The notes beneath the pieces are model-generated. The model saw only the letters and a list, made by a program, of their open reading frames with translations. It had not been told where the DNA came from and did not search any database. A stretch of DNA of 64,000 bases from Pterobdella sp. o SKG-2022 (taxonomy: Eukaryota > Annelida > Clitellata > Hirudinida > Piscicolidae), in assembly GCA_964035795.1 (NCBI GenBank), contig OZ038322.1, positions 7,145,037 to 7,209,036 of the forward strand, written 5' to 3'. The translations under genes and the position numbers were made by a program. Below, piece after piece: positions 1 to 13,984 of the stretch (the stretch's first letter is position 1; each line of letters opens with the position of its first letter).

Positions 1-32
1 GTTGCCATAGTCATATTCGAAGACGAATCGAA

Positions 33-696
<664 letters not shown>

Positions 697-799
697 CGAC
701 CTTTAAGTCGCCCCTAACTAGAATTTCGGTAGCGCAATTTATAAGTTTCACAAAATGAAATAAATCAACATTAAACACGATCTCAACATTCATTTCTGG

Positions 800-3700
800 G
801 GTTTAAACGTCACAAAGCTTCACGTTATCTGAGGTTACATCATTGCTGAAGAGTTGAGTTTTAAACAACTGTCGGTATAGGTGTTTTGGGTCTATTGTAT
901 CTCTAAATATATTCTGCCGTTTTTGGCACACTATATCATGATAATGTAGTTTTTTTTGTATTCTAGACTTTTACAAATATAAATTTTTATAGTTATATAT
1001 ATTATATTTTCTTTTCATGTTGTAAATTATTATCGTCATAAATTATATATTTTTTTTAATTATATAATTTATTATTTTTTATTATAAATTATCACCTCTA
1101 TATATTATTCTATCTGTTATTTAATTCAATGAATTATTATGGATAATATATTAAACATTAAGTGTTAGTGTTTTGCATAGACTTCCTATGTAAAATTTTT
1201 TGTTTTATACTGATTTATTTAATTATTCTTTTTAAATATTTGAAAAAAAAGTTTAATTTTCATTTAAATTTTTAAATTTTGCTCATTCACTGAAACTAAT
1301 TTTAATCAAAATATTTCGCTAGATACAAATAAATAGTATATCTTGAAAAATTAAATGAAATGTTAATCAAAAAAAGCTTTTTTCACCTTTGGAGAGTGCA
1401 TTCTGTAAGGAAATCTGTGAAAAAACAATTACTATTTTGATTCAAACTGATATTATCCAATGTTGCTAATGATCCTCTTTTATTCACATTCCGATTGTTA
1501 TTATGATTGTCAATATTATTATTATTATTGTTATTTAAACGTTTTTGTTACTATTATTGTTATTTGAAATTTTTGTTATCATTATTTTTATTGTTTAAAA
1601 TTGTTGTTGTTGTTGTTATTATTATTCAATTTTTATAACGGTTATCACTATCATTATAAATTCATATTAGGCATCATTATTTCAAAACAGGGATAATAAA
1701 GTATAGTTTATGAAGTTCCACATGGGTTTTTGTGAGTTATTGTCCCTATGAATGGTGTTGAAAATGTTTTTCGTTCTACCTACAATATACTAGCGGCGGA
1801 TTGTGTCTTTGTATTTATAGCAATAAAGATGTGAAAATGAAAAGAGCCGATGAAGAATTAGCTTTTTAAGCCATTTTTCACGCTTTTTGTTATAAATAGT
1901 TGAAGGATTAGTGATTTACATATGAAGTAATAGGTGTGAGTTATAGCCTTGGTGGCTATTTAAAGAAACAAAATAATGATGAAGAAAAAGATGATGGTTT
2001 AATACTAATTATAAAACCAAAAACTAAATGTAATTATACTGTCAATGCAGTTATAAAAATGCAATTAGATAACAAACGTGAATGTAAAAATGTCAAACTA
2101 AAGAATTTCTAGAGTTTTTATGCTTTTAAAACCACCGAATCAAAATATTTCGATTTTCAATTTCTTATTTGTGTATATTTTCAGCTTTTATTGTTTCAAG
2201 CAGCAGATTTCCAAGATTTATTATAGTTTATTATATATAATACTATATAATAATTCAACATCTGTTTTTTGGCACTCCAAGCACTTTTTTTTTAAATGTT
2301 TTTTAACGCAAAATTTTATTCACCCTTTTTTAAATCTCAGTGATTTTGTTACCAGTTATAGTCTAGTCTTTGCTTAAAATATTTGAGCTATCTATTCGAC
2401 CAATCACAAAAACGAAATCACCCTTGATGTTTAAAAACAGTGTAACCATAACCATTGATTGGTTTAAAAAGGTTCTAATACATCTATTGTGTCTCACAGG
2501 GAAACACTTCCAAAATCAAAAATAAACTTTTCAACTTATAAATAAATTTTTTAAATCGAAAAATTAATTTTTTTAAAACTAAAAAATAATTTTTATGAAA
2601 TTAAAAATCAATTTTTCCAAATTAAAAGCAAACAACTTCATAAAATTATTTCTTTGAACAAAAACTATATTTACTGATAGCTCAGTCCAAAATCTTTATA
2701 ATACCTTACAACTCTTTTTTTTGTGACAGCTTTATTGAATATATCCAAATTTTAGATAAAACTCAAACCTCAATTATTCTCCCACCCGGTTATTTTCTTA
2801 AAGAATTTTTTGAATAAGTGATCAGGTGCCGATATAAAATTACATATAATTATTATTAATCAACATTAATTAATAATTATTATAATTACATATAAATTAC
2901 ATATAATTACAATCGATTCATATGGTTAGAATTTTGAGCTAGGGTTGGAATAAGGTAAAATAAAAATGATTAACACATAAGTCTTGATTACCATTGAGAA
3001 GATAAATAATGATTAGAGAAGTTTTATAACTCAACTTATTGACAACAATGTATCAACTTTTTTAGATACTTCAGTATTTCATTCGCATGTGAAAAAAACT
3101 CTTGTTTTTAACAATTTTTTAAAATAATATTTTATATTATGAAGTATAACTGTGTTTTTCATGCTTGAGAATGTTTGGTTGCTTCTAACACCTCCAGTAT
3201 CATTAGGATTAATTGTGATTATCGAAAACTTTTCTTCAATATAATAGCATCATTATCATCAAACTCAGATCTATCATACCATTTCAAATTTAAATTAATA
3301 AAAATATATCAAATTGCTCTCATCCTAAAAACTAATGGATTCTTGGTCGAAGTCTCAAAACACTAATAGTCCAGGCAATTAACACTTGCTTAATTTTCAA
3401 TTCCTCGACGGGTCTCAATACTTTTGCACCTTATCTATCACACTAATTAAAATGAACTACATAGAACTTCTTGTATCATGAATTTTGATTTTAAAAGATC
3501 AGCAACAATCATTTACAGTTAATTAGATTCATCATATCTTCAAGCCTTAAGGGTTTTAACTTATAAATATCATATTTGGTTTTCTTATAATTTTTAAAAA
3601 TACACTTAAATGTTCTTAAAGAGCCTAAATACAAATATTAGAATAATCAAAATTTTTAAAAAATAATTTTTATTGTAAGATGATTGGAGCAATTAAATTG

Positions 3701-5050
3701 TTTCCATTTCTTTTTATTACAAAATGTCATATTTCCATGATATATCTCTTTTATGATGGATACACTCATATGAGCATAGAAAACCATATGGAAACTGGCA
3801 TTTTTGTGTTCGTGATTTGTTCTGTAGTGATTCTTCAAGATCTCTACCTTATTTTTTAAGTTATGTTATTTTTTCATTATAGACTACTATAAAACTTATA
3901 CAAACTTAATTTCATCCTCTAAATTCTGAGTGCAGTATTTAATGTTTTTTTATAAAATTTTAATTAAAAATAGTAATCAAATACTTTATCAAAATTCTCA
4001 GGCGTTACATAATTTTGTCCTTAAAAGCCATAAGAACTTATTCATGGTGAAGAATGGATTTAAAACTGAATCATAATGTGAAAATTTAATCTTAATATAA
4101 ATAATATTGAATGATGTACAACAAAAAAATCGACTAGAACTGGGTATAAAAAATATAATTATATATTGTTACACTTTATCAACTTATATATGCTAATTCC
4201 ATTCTGAGCTTGATTACGCATTGGTTTATTCTCGCCGAAATAAAACTAAGGGCTACAAATAAATCATTTTGACAGAAAAAAAATTCAAAAACGCCTGTAA
4301 CACTCACAAGAGTATATCTGGAGCACTGTAGGAAAAATTCATTTGAAGTTTATCAGAAAGATATATTATGAGAATCTTATTGGAAAGTTATATTATGAAA
4401 ATCCCAATAAAGGGTATATTATAACAATACTATTTAAAACTTCTTGAAACCCGTTTTTAGGGTGACTCAGCTTCCATGCATGGAAGCAGTCTCATCCTAT
4501 TTCAACAGGGTTTTACAACTAGCAGGAGGTATTGTTTGACCAAAAGTTTTATTAAGAAATTTTTATTTTAATCCAGTTGAGATGCAGTGTGTAAAAAGCA
4601 AGTTATTTTGTTTCTGTGTAATAATTTTCTATGCGATAAGCTTATTTTTCTAATAATGCTGGTGTTTTGTTCGACGTAACAAAATTTATCAAAATTTGCT
4701 ATTCACAAATGAAGCTAGAAAACTTAAAAGTATGGCTTGAAATGAACAAATAGAAACATTGCCTACGTTCATTAAATAGCACATATATTACATTAGAGAT
4801 ACACACTACATGAAAAAAACAGGCAATATGTATATTCCTTAAATTTATACGCTACTTATACTTCATTATAAGTTAAAACTATTCCTTAGACAGCATTATA
4901 TGACAGATTCTTTTGAAATGCAAATCTAAAAAATTAATTAGTTATTTGAGGAAGATCCGTTAACAAAATTTTCAGAGATAAAATTAAAAATTGTGAAACA
5001 ATAGAAAAAAACAATGAAATTATTCATTGAATATATAATAAAAAATGTGG
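800..5050. other. AT-rich intergenic DNA, no gene seen
   Basis: Over four kilobases of very AT-rich sequence with short ATT/GTT runs (about 1510-1680). The few open frames are short, low in complexity and lack flanking splice signals or family motifs. Around 4350-4432 a ~31-bp unit built on 'atattatgaaaatcc' occurs about three times in diverged tandem copies. I see nothing else to annotate. Confidence 0.6.
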
Positions 5051-5165
5051 AAGAATGAATGAAAGCCTTAATTTTTGAACAAAAGATTTATCGTTTGAGA
5101 CTAACCCACATTTTTATGCTTTTTTTTTTATTGTTATTATTATTTTTATTGTTTTTTTCATTTAT

Positions 5166-5543
5166 TTTTTATATTATTCCCCATTTTTATATTATTCCCC
5201 ATTTTTATATTATTCCCCATTTTTATATTATTCCCCATTTTTATATTATTCCCCATTTTTATATTATTCCCCATTTTTATATTAATCCCCATTTTTATAT
5301 TATTCCCCATTTTTATATTATTCCCCATTTTTATATTATTCCCCATTTTTATATTATTCCCCATTTTTATATTATTCCCCATTTTTATATTATTCCCCAT
5401 TTTTATATTAATCCCCATTTTTATATTATTCCCCATTTTTATATTATTCCCCATTTTTATATTATTCCCCATTTTTATATTATTCCCCATTTTTATATTA
5501 TTCCCCATTTTTATATTATTCCCCATTTTTATATTATTCCCCA
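5166..5543. repeat. 18-bp minisatellite, 21 units, with 7-unit higher-order period
   Basis: The unit TTTTTATATTATTCCCCA is repeated 21 times head to tail. It differs only at units 7 and 14, where ATTATT becomes ATTAAT, giving the order 6 standard, 1 variant, 6 standard, 1 variant, 7 standard. The 126-bp spacing of the variants points to duplication of a 7-unit block. Because 18 is a multiple of three the array stays open in frame on both strands, but this is not evidence of coding. Confidence 0.97.
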
Positions 5544-5659
5544 TTTTTTATATTATTTTTCTCATCCCTCTTCGTTTGCCTCGTTTTTATGTTTTTATAA
5601 CATTATCTTAAGATTGAGTTACCTCTTCATATCAACATTTAAAAAAACCATTTAATAAT

Positions 5660-6300
5660 TATCCTCATTTGAAACACTTCTCTCCAAGTTCTCACTGTTT
5701 AATTCACAAAACTCCAAGCCATCTTGACACTATTGTTTAAACAATACCTTCAAATTAATTATTTTGAACACATAATGAATCTTATTTTTATAATTTTTTT
5801 AGTACTTTTCGACTAAAAGTGGATTAAGTATTTTAAAAAATTTCCATTTTAAAATTTCATAATTCTTTGGTATTTTATAATTTTGTCTATGAATTTGAAA
5901 TTAAAAATTAAAATCCATTTATACTTCATGATAATATCGATCAAAGCTCAAGTTTAAAATTAAACTAAGCTCAAAATTCAGATGCAATAAAACAATCAAT
6001 TCAAGCAGGATTGAAAGTAGCTTCGATATAAAATTTAGAGCCATCGACTTACCACAGTCAAGAGGATAATAATTTGTATATTACTCATCTGGAGGGCTTC
6101 AGTTGATAACGATCAGATTTTCAAACCCCGTGTTCATTTTGGATTTTTAAAATATAAATTAAACCAAGTTAACATCCAAACATAAATCAACCGTTAAAAG
6201 CTTTAAATATAGTAAATCTTTATTTTGTTATAATTCACACAAGTTACAAGTATTCAATAGAAACAATTGGTTTTCAAGGTTTAAATTAGAATGTTCTTTT
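5660..6300. other. AT-rich intergenic DNA, no gene seen
   Basis: No open frame of note, no splice-flanked exon and no recognisable repeat family between the minisatellite and the assembly gap. Confidence 0.55.
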
Positions 6301-6368
6301 CACCGGTTAAACGATCATAGCCATCACACACAGCACACCAACCTTTTTATATACTCTCTCTCTCTCTC

Positions 6369-6568
6369 NNNNNNNNNNNNNNNNNNNNNNNNNNNNNNNN
6401 NNNNNNNNNNNNNNNNNNNNNNNNNNNNNNNNNNNNNNNNNNNNNNNNNNNNNNNNNNNNNNNNNNNNNNNNNNNNNNNNNNNNNNNNNNNNNNNNNNNN
6501 NNNNNNNNNNNNNNNNNNNNNNNNNNNNNNNNNNNNNNNNNNNNNNNNNNNNNNNNNNNNNNNNNNNN
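6369..6568. other. assembly gap, 200 N
   Basis: Exactly 200 Ns follow a CT dinucleotide run (6355-6368) and are followed directly by retrotransposon sequence. The round number suggests a placeholder of unknown true size. The 5' end of the L2-like element to the right is probably hidden in it. Confidence 0.97.
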
Positions 6569-9404
6569 TTTCTCTTGAACTTGACATCATTGCTTTGACG
6601 GAAACTTTGATTCCTGAAAACGCAAACAATGTCACAAAATATGACATTGCATTCACACCGACCCATTGGTAAATGAGGTGGAGGTATTTCTGTAATTTCC
6701 AGAAACTCCATTAGATTGGATGCCATTAAATTCTCGTCCTACTCTTCTTTTGAATCATTGACAGCCAAAGTGTCTTTTTCGTCACACTGTTTGTTTCTAT
6801 CGGTGATCTACCGTCCTCCAAATACCGGCAATTTTATCGGCGAGCTCACGTCTCATCTCTATTTCCTTTATTCTCTTCAAATTTTATATTGGCTGGTGAT
6901 TTCAACACCCCAAATTGTACGTCTCATGACAACCCGCTTAGTGCTCTTTTACGTGAACTCGAGCTGGTCCAGCACATAGACTTCCCCACCCACAGACTTG
7001 GTAACATCCTTGACCTCATCATTACTCCAAAACCTAACAGTCATCTCATACAAGAAATCGGCAGAGAAACTTTTGACTCCGATCACTATCTTATTTTATG
7101 CAGTCTCAACATCGCTCCTCCTCCCCTTCCCCCTCGCATTGTAATTTCTCGCTCCTTTGAAAACTTTGATGATGCTGTCTTCGAGAAAGATCTCAGACAT
7201 ATCCATAATACACTAAATAACCTTTTTGATGTTCCAGTTGAAGAGTTTCTTACAACAATGAACAACTCTTTTCAATCACTTATCGACCACCATGCCTCTT
7301 TTCGCACCCACATCTTTCGCCCCAGCAGTCACTCCCACCACAAGCTATCCAGTGACACCATTGCCGCCAAAAAAAAAAGACGAAAACATAAGAGAAAAAT
7401 TTCCTTATTGTTAAGATCATCCAAGCCTGTTCCGGCCAGTCTTCTTGCTGCCCTCAAGGAATCTCGGAAGACTGCTCGCGCTCTCATCTTTAAATCCCGT
7501 GCTGATTATTTTAACAACATGCTTGCATCTGTCAAACCGAACTCGGAAGTTTTTTGGAAAACTGCCAACTCCATCCCACATAGATCTCCTCCTTCTTCAC
7601 CACGCAGCTCTTCAAAAGCTATCAATCTTGTAAATACCTTTAGTAGCTTTTTTAAAGAGAAAATCGCTCTTATTCACAAATCTTTGCCAACGTCTATTTT
7701 GCGCTGCACAGACCCTATTCTACCAGACAATCGAACACCACTCTCGTATTTTTCATTTGTCAGTATTAAAGAAGTGAGTAGGCTAATTCGCTTTACCCAA
7801 AAAATCTTCTCCATTAGACTTAATCCCCACATCCACTTTGAAACGCTTTTCTCACCTCTTTGCTCCAATAATTTCCAAACTTACCAACTTGTCTTTTTCA
7901 CAAGCAATATTTCCCGCCTCTTTTAAAACAGCACAAGTTCTCCCTTTGCTTAAGAAAGGCAATTTAGACCCTACCATTCCTTCGAACTACCGCCCTATTT
8001 CTAACTTGAGCACCATTTCAAAATTATTGAAAGACTCGTTCATTCCAGAATAACTTCTCAAGTTTCATTATCTCCTAATTTTAATCCTTTCCAATCAGCA
8101 TATCGCAAGCACCACTCAACAGAAACCACACTCTTACGCATCACTGACAGTCTTCGCAACATCTGCGCTACTGGACATGCGGCCGTTTTGGTTTCGCTAG
8201 ACCTTTCTGCTGCTTTTGACATTTTCAATCACAATATCTTAATTGATATTTTGAATAGACACTTCAATATTTCTGCTCTCGCTCTTTCTTGGTTTCGCTC
8301 TTACCTCTCTCAACGTTCTCAGTTCGTTAAAATGGACAATTTTTCTTCTTCTCTTACATCACTCAACTCAGGCGTGCCGCAGGGCTCCGTTCTGGGACCA
8401 ATCCTCTTCTCTCTTTATACATCACCCATGTGTAGCATTACTGTACAGCACGACTTGCTTTTTCACCAGTCAGTTTGCTGATGACATCACTCTTTTCACC
8501 GGAGTCTCTCACCCAGATCCTAGCCCCACTCTTCTTAAATTATCCAGTTGTCTTTCTGCTCTAAACTCCTGGTTTTCTCAAAGCCAACTAAAACTAAACC
8601 CTACTAAGAGTGAGGTGATGTTTGTCGGAAGCTCTCGTCTTTTAGCAGAATACAATCTCCCTTTTGTGGTAACTCTCGACGGCACCACACTTCCTATATC
8701 TTCCAAGCTCAAGAATCTTAGGTGTCACCTTAGATTCAAATTTGAAGTTTGCTCACTTTATTTCTCAAATAATCCAATCTTTCAATTTCCATATTTATGC
8801 CATAAAACAAGTATGCAAATTCTTACCTCTTTCCACTGCTAATGCCCTCTTTACTAGTTCTTTTCAGATTGGACTACTGTAATTCTCTCCTTTGCAGGCA
8901 GCCAAACTATCTTTTATGCAAACTTCAAGCCCTCCAAAACCACGCGGCCAAGACGGTTCTTCAAGCTGATTATTTCAGCTCTTCCAGCGACTGTCTTGAT
9001 CGTTTGCACTAGCTACCTGTCTCCCAAAGATGCAAATTTAAATTACTTTGGCTCATTGCATGCACTCTCAAGCTTGAACAACCTGCTTTTCTTTATGATC
9101 TTTTGTCAATCAGACACACACGTCAACCACTCAGCTCCTTGCACTCTGGTCTCCAGCTTTATCACTCTGTTTCTTCAGGCTTGTTTACTAGTCGCTCTAT
9201 TTCTCACCAGGCTCCACGTCTGTGGAATTCACTTCCTTCTAACTTGCGCTCATCGTCTTCTTTCATGAACTTTCGCAAACTTTTGAAAACTCACTTATAC
9301 CATAAACATCCCCAGTCATAATCTCTTACAAACCTTAAGCGCCTCTGAAACAATCTTGAATTGATAACTGTGCGCTATAAAAATCTTAATAATAATAATA
9401 ATTT
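6569..9404 (+). mobile_element. L2/CR1-group non-LTR retrotransposon, degenerate copy
   Basis: One decayed retroelement ORF is spread over all three frames. In order I see the AP-endonuclease part (ALTE near 6590, IYRPPNTGNF at 6810-6840, GDFNTPN at 6893, LDLIITPKPN and SDHYL at 7010-7090), then reverse transcriptase blocks (NYRPISNLSTISKLL near 7990, LDLSAAFDIFNHNIL at 8200, GVPQGSVLGPILFSLYTS at 8370, ADDITLF near 8480), then the C-terminal block ending near 9320 (APRLWNSLPSNLR). A short tail 'gcgctataaaaatc' followed by (AAT)n ends at about 9400, as in L2-type 3' ends. At least four frameshifts or stops make it inactive. The 5' end is lost in the assembly gap. Subfamily assignment is by eye. 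Confidence 0.88.
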
Positions 9405-9439
9405 GATTTTATAAGAGCCTATATACTATTAAATATTGT

Positions 9440-9800
9440 TCTAACTATTTTCAACCACTTACATGATTTGGTTGGAAGAAAAGCCATTGTAAAAGGTAGT
9501 TTTTAGAATACAGATATACCAAAAGTACTTGATGGCTTGCTAATAAAGGACGACAATTTTTTACTAGAAGAGTTTAAAGAAGCGAAATTACAACTGAAAG
9601 AAGGAAAAAGATCCGGACCAGATAACCTCCCTGCTGAAGTCATAAAAAATGCAACCTAGATGAAATAATATTGGAATTTGCTAATAAATTACTGGACAAA
9701 AACGTGAAACCGGAGCAATGGTATGCACTCTGAGAAAAAACCAAGCCGATTATTCGGCTGACTCTAAAGACTGCCCTGAATTCATTAGGCAGAAGCTGCT
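9440..9800 (+). mobile_element. RTE-type retrotransposon, 5' portion (host of the nested L2-like copy)
   Basis: Frames here read HLHDLVGRKAIVKGS, then IPKVLDGLLIKDDNF and then LKEGKRSGPDNLPAEVIKN (a typical segment before the RT fingers in RTE-like ORFs), ending at LLDKNVKPEQW near 9720. There are internal stops and a frameshift. The sequence then runs into an L2-like endonuclease. The C-terminal part of an RTE ORF resumes at 11690, so this appears to be the left flank of an interrupted RTE copy. The RT palm is missing from both flanks. Confidence 0.75.
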
Positions 9801-9809
9801 GAAACAAAA

Positions 9810-11690
9810 AAACATAAACAGACGACTATTCTTTGTTACTTCTTCTTCTCAACAAGAAAAAATTCTCTTCAAACTTGGTCTTTTCAAACCTCGTTCTATC
9901 CTTAACAAATCTTTTCATATTCCTGATGCCATTTCATCTTCATCGCTCGACCTATTTGCTCTTACTGAAACTTGGCTCACTTCAAACCACCACAACTTTT
10001 TTCACTATAATATATGTCTTCCTAATTACAGCGTCCTACATGCACATCGTCAATCAAGAAAACGCGGCGATGAAATTGCTCTTATTTAAACAAACAAGAT
10101 TTCCGCCTTATCGTTTCAACCAAAAAGCATACTCTTCCTTTGAAATATTATCTATCAGACTCTCAACTCGAACCTTCACTCTCAACTTATCCGCCATCTA
10201 CCGACCACCAAATAGCCCTAATTTCATCAACCAACTATCCACTCTTTTAAATAATATGTCATCCTTAACCACCCCCCACATAATCTTAGGTGATTTTAAT
10301 TACCCCAAAATATCCAACCCATCAAATCCACTCTCTCAGCTACTTTCAGAACATAAAATGGTTCAACACATCAACTTCCCCATACACTTCTTAGGCAACA
10401 CCCTTGACCTTATAACCCTAACTTCATCAAAAATATCAAATGAACACCTTTTTTTTCAGACCAAGCACTTATCACTTGCGATCTCAATCTTATGAAACAT
10501 CACCCAGCACCAATAAATACCGTCAGACGATGCTATAGCAGAGTCAACTACATACTTGTCGAAAGAGACTTTTTAACACTAAGCCAAAATCTTTCACCCA
10601 TGGAAACTCATGTCGAAATTTTCACCCATCACCTTAATAAATCATTCACCAACCTGCTAGACCAACATGCTCCACCTCTCACCTTCAAATCCAGAATCAT
10701 TTGTGTATACCAGTTCCCTATTTATTATGAAGCCCGCCTTGCAAAACGCCAGCTTCGGAAGATAAAGCGATCATCCTCTGACCGACTGCTTTTATCACTT
10801 GCAAGAGCTAAAGCCGGGCGCCTAATTCAATTGTCTCATACCAACCACTTGCCCACACAGCTAGATGGTTGCTCTCAAAATCCAAAAAGATTCTAGAAAA
10901 TTATCAACTCCATTCTCCACAAGTCTCCTCACATACCGCCCCTTTCTCAAACTAAAGAAAATAACCTAGCTTCATCTTTTTCTACATTTTTTAACAATAA
11001 AATTATCAATATACACCAATCCTTTGAGTCAATCCAACAGAATATGAGAAGAGTCAAGAACTGTAGTCTGACTGAAAAACCACGCTCATGTGATGTTGTG
11101 CAAAATGAATTAACAATGGATACTCAGTCAACTACTCATGAAAACAATATCAGCGATTATTACTTTAGTAATTACAGCAATGACGTGCATTATAGCAATA
11201 ATAATCCTTACTTTAGATGTTTCGATGAGGTGTCCCACCATGATGTTTACTTAATAATTAGCAATCTCTCACTAAAAACCTTTCCACTTGACATTTCTTT
11301 TGAAACGTTTCTCAACAATCCTTTCTCCAATAAATGCTAAACTGGCAAACCTTTCTTTTTTTCAAGGCGTTTTCTCCTCTAATTTCAAAACTGCCCAAGT
11401 AACCCAACTTTTAAAAAAACCCAACCTAGAAAAATCTAATCATTCCAATTATAGACCGGTGTACATTCTTACAACACTATCTAAAATTCTGGAAAAGATT
11501 GCCTTATCCCGACTCTCCACTCATTTATTGGCTTCATCATCCTTCAACAAATTTCAATCTGCCTACAATAAACTTCATTCGTGCAAAACTGCTTTTCTAC
11601 CCGTTACAGACACACTGAGAAGAGCTCAAGATAACGGTGGAGGAAGCTTGCTGGTTTCACTAGATATGTCTGCCGCTTTTTACCCGGTTG
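9810..11690 (+). mobile_element. second L2/CR1-group copy, embedded in RTE remnant
   Basis: Endonuclease motifs ALTETWL (9958), IYRPPNSPNF (10195), GDFNYPK (10289) and GNTLDLI (10395) are followed by RT blocks NYRPVYIL (11446), KFQSAYNKLHS (11549) and SLDMSAAFYPV (11658). The copy stops there, before the expected FDxVNH, FADD and C-terminal parts. The reading frame changes several times. It is a close relative of the copy at 6569-9404. Truncation at the 3' side is unusual for target-primed insertion, so a later deletion probably removed its 3' half together with the middle of the RTE element. Confidence 0.82.
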
Positions 11691-12240
11691 ATAGCTCCAA
11701 ATTTCAAATATCTCGGCGCATGGATGGAAAGTACTGAAAAGGACGTAGCAGTGCGTAAAAGGTTAGTTTGGTGCGGGTGTCACAAACTCAAAAATATATA
11801 TCAAGAAAATTGAAAAAAAAAATGTTTTTGGCGACGGTGGAATAAGTGTTCTTCTATGGAGCTGAAACATGGACATTAACTAAAAACCTTGAAAACAAAT
11901 AGATGGAGTTTAGACAAAACTGTTGAGCATGACCTTAAACATTTCATGGAAAAACCATACTGCTAACCTCCACCTATACCAAGACCTACCCAAAGTAACA
12001 ACAAAAATGAAGAACGAGGCTGGCAGGTCATTGTTCCAGACATCCTAAAGAAGTCGCCAATAAACTCGTGTTTTGGCGAACCAACCGAAAGAGAGCAAGA
12101 CAAAGGAAGGAGAAAAATGACATATGTAGATGTTTTACTGAAAGATACGAAACAGAAGGTATTAATGAACTATCGTGAAACTGGGGAAAAAGAGAGAACG
12201 CGGTAAGAGAATGAACTGAAAAAAAAGATCATGACAAATA
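11690..12240 (+). mobile_element. RTE-type retrotransposon, C-terminal portion
   Basis: Three frames together give NFKYLGAWMESTEKD (11696), FFYGAETWTLTKNLEN (11850), DLPKVTTKMKNEAGR-like sequence near 11985, and AGHCSRHPKEVANKLVFW (12020), the characteristic end of an RTE ORF2. Stops and frameshifts break it. It follows directly on the truncated L2-like copy, and with the piece at 9440-9800 it brackets that copy. Confidence 0.82.
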
Positions 12241-12619
12241 GTTTCTCTGAAGCATCGCAATTCGAAAATTTATCGCATTAACCAATCACAACGAACTGTA
12301 CAATAAATTGTTTTTCTCATGTACTAGTTCAATAGAACCCCATCTTTACTTATTACACGTTCATTTTCTTAATTCATTTTAACTTTAACATTCTAATCGT
12401 GATTATTGCTGGTATAATTCCCATTTAATTTTTCATTACTATATTTTTTATCAAAACTTTCGCATAAACTATCGCGTTTCATGAGTAAAATTATCTAAAA
12501 ATCAATTTATTCATTTAGTTAATTTTCAAGTACGAATCAAATAGTAATTTCCATAAAGGTTATTAAAGTTCACGTAAATATTTATTCAACGATGAAGTTT
12601 AGAGATTGCTCTCTGCCAT

Positions 12620-13150
12620 TTTCTCCAATACCAGTGTACATATAAGCGGTGATGTTGGTTTCTCATACTTGAAAATATTAGTTTTTCTTTTTGTGTTTCA
12701 TTTGGTGAAGCGGAATAAATATAAATAAGCGACAATCTCTTGTACTTTATTCTTTAGTTTTCCAAAAGCAGTTGGGTTAAGCGATTCGGTTTTTAACTTC
12801 ATCATCAATGTTTGTAAAGCCAGAAAGAGTGCTGGCGAGTTAATAAATTTTTGAACTGCTTGTGACTTCTCTCTTCACTAAATGGTGAGGTTTGTAGAAA
12901 CGGCTTTTGGAGTAAAATATCACTCGTTTTTTTTGGTGTTGATGATTAAACTGAAACTGTTACAAGAGCACGAAATCTGGTCTACCCTCTGTAATAGCTT
13001 TGAATGCACAATAATCAGCAAAGAAAAGCTTTGTTTAGTTAGGGCATCGGAGGTTGAAAAACTTTGAAAGCTTCCGTCAACACCACTGCTAACATGAGAC
13101 TGAACAGTGCTGAAGAAAATACTCAACCTTGCTATACACTAGGGTCCCTT
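12620..13150 (-). mobile_element. antisense RTE-like reverse transcriptase fragment
   Basis: Read on the minus strand from 13150, the frames give LFSIFFSTV (after the 'GV.QGCVL.P' region of such RTs), then LFFADYCAF, a degenerate FADDCA box, then a block like STLSGFTNIDDEVKNRI near 12790, all typical of RTE-related RTs. It is riddled with stops. It lies opposite in orientation to the neighbouring LINE remains. Confidence 0.6.
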
Positions 13151-13980
13151 GGAAATGCTCTGATCTAGCACCATCGTTGAAAACACAGATATGATGAAAT
13201 GATACAAAATTTCTATGAATTCACCAAAACTAGAAACCTTAATCAACTTAAGTTGAAACTTGACAACATCAAAAAAACTGATTTCATTTGTTGTTATTTT
13301 TATGAAAATCGCGTGTTTTCAAGGCGGTCTTTAAATACCACTACGCAGGGAGAGTTGAAAGGTAGTACTTCATGCGTACGAGTCTGCTTCACATGTTTCA
13401 GAAATAGTACATACAAGCCTGAAGGCTTGTTTTAGGGTTATATATAATGACATTTTTACTGTATTATTTATATTATTCATAGGTAAGGTTATCGAAGAAT
13501 GAGAATTGAAGGATCCTAAAAATTAGAAAATGTTTGGAAGCCTAAAAAGATTGAAAACTGAGCTCACTCTTTTACAACATTTGCTTCAACAGTGACAAAT
13601 AACATATCAGCTCAATTTTCATCAATCCCTACATTTTCATTTACTTCAACCTTTTCAACTTCACTTCCTCCAACCCCATCAAATGAATAAATAAATTTTT
13701 GTTAATTTTAAAGGCTTGGAAGCAGAAGAGGTTTGAAGAATAAAGAAATTGTAACTTCCTCTATACTCTCCTTTTAGAAACCCTATTAAAAATTTTGTCT
13801 CAGTGTAGAAAAACTCAGTAATAAAAGGAGGAGTGATTAAGTAGTAAACTGCGAAAATTTGGTATTAAATTGAAAAATCCTATATATATATATGAACCAC
13901 AAAGTCTTTCTAAGCTTTTAAAAGCTATTGAAAATAATTTTTTCAGTCAATAAAATATTTGTCGACTCCGAAAAAAATAA
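13150..13980. other. AT-rich DNA, nothing recognised
   Basis: No motif-bearing frame, clear repeat or splice-flanked exon. A short (TA)n lies at 13881-13892. Confidence 0.5.
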
Positions 13981-13984
13981 TGAA

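Noticed and set aside
5059..5655. 198-residue ORF with a hydrophobic start and 21 FYIIPH repeats; also the minus-strand KMGNNI ORF
   Set aside because: The 18-bp minisatellite is open in frame on both strands by its unit length; the hydrophobic start is a T-rich run. Both strands cannot be coding and neither has splice or start context.
6307..6726. ORFs crossing the run of N
   Set aside because: They only exist because the gap was translated as X.
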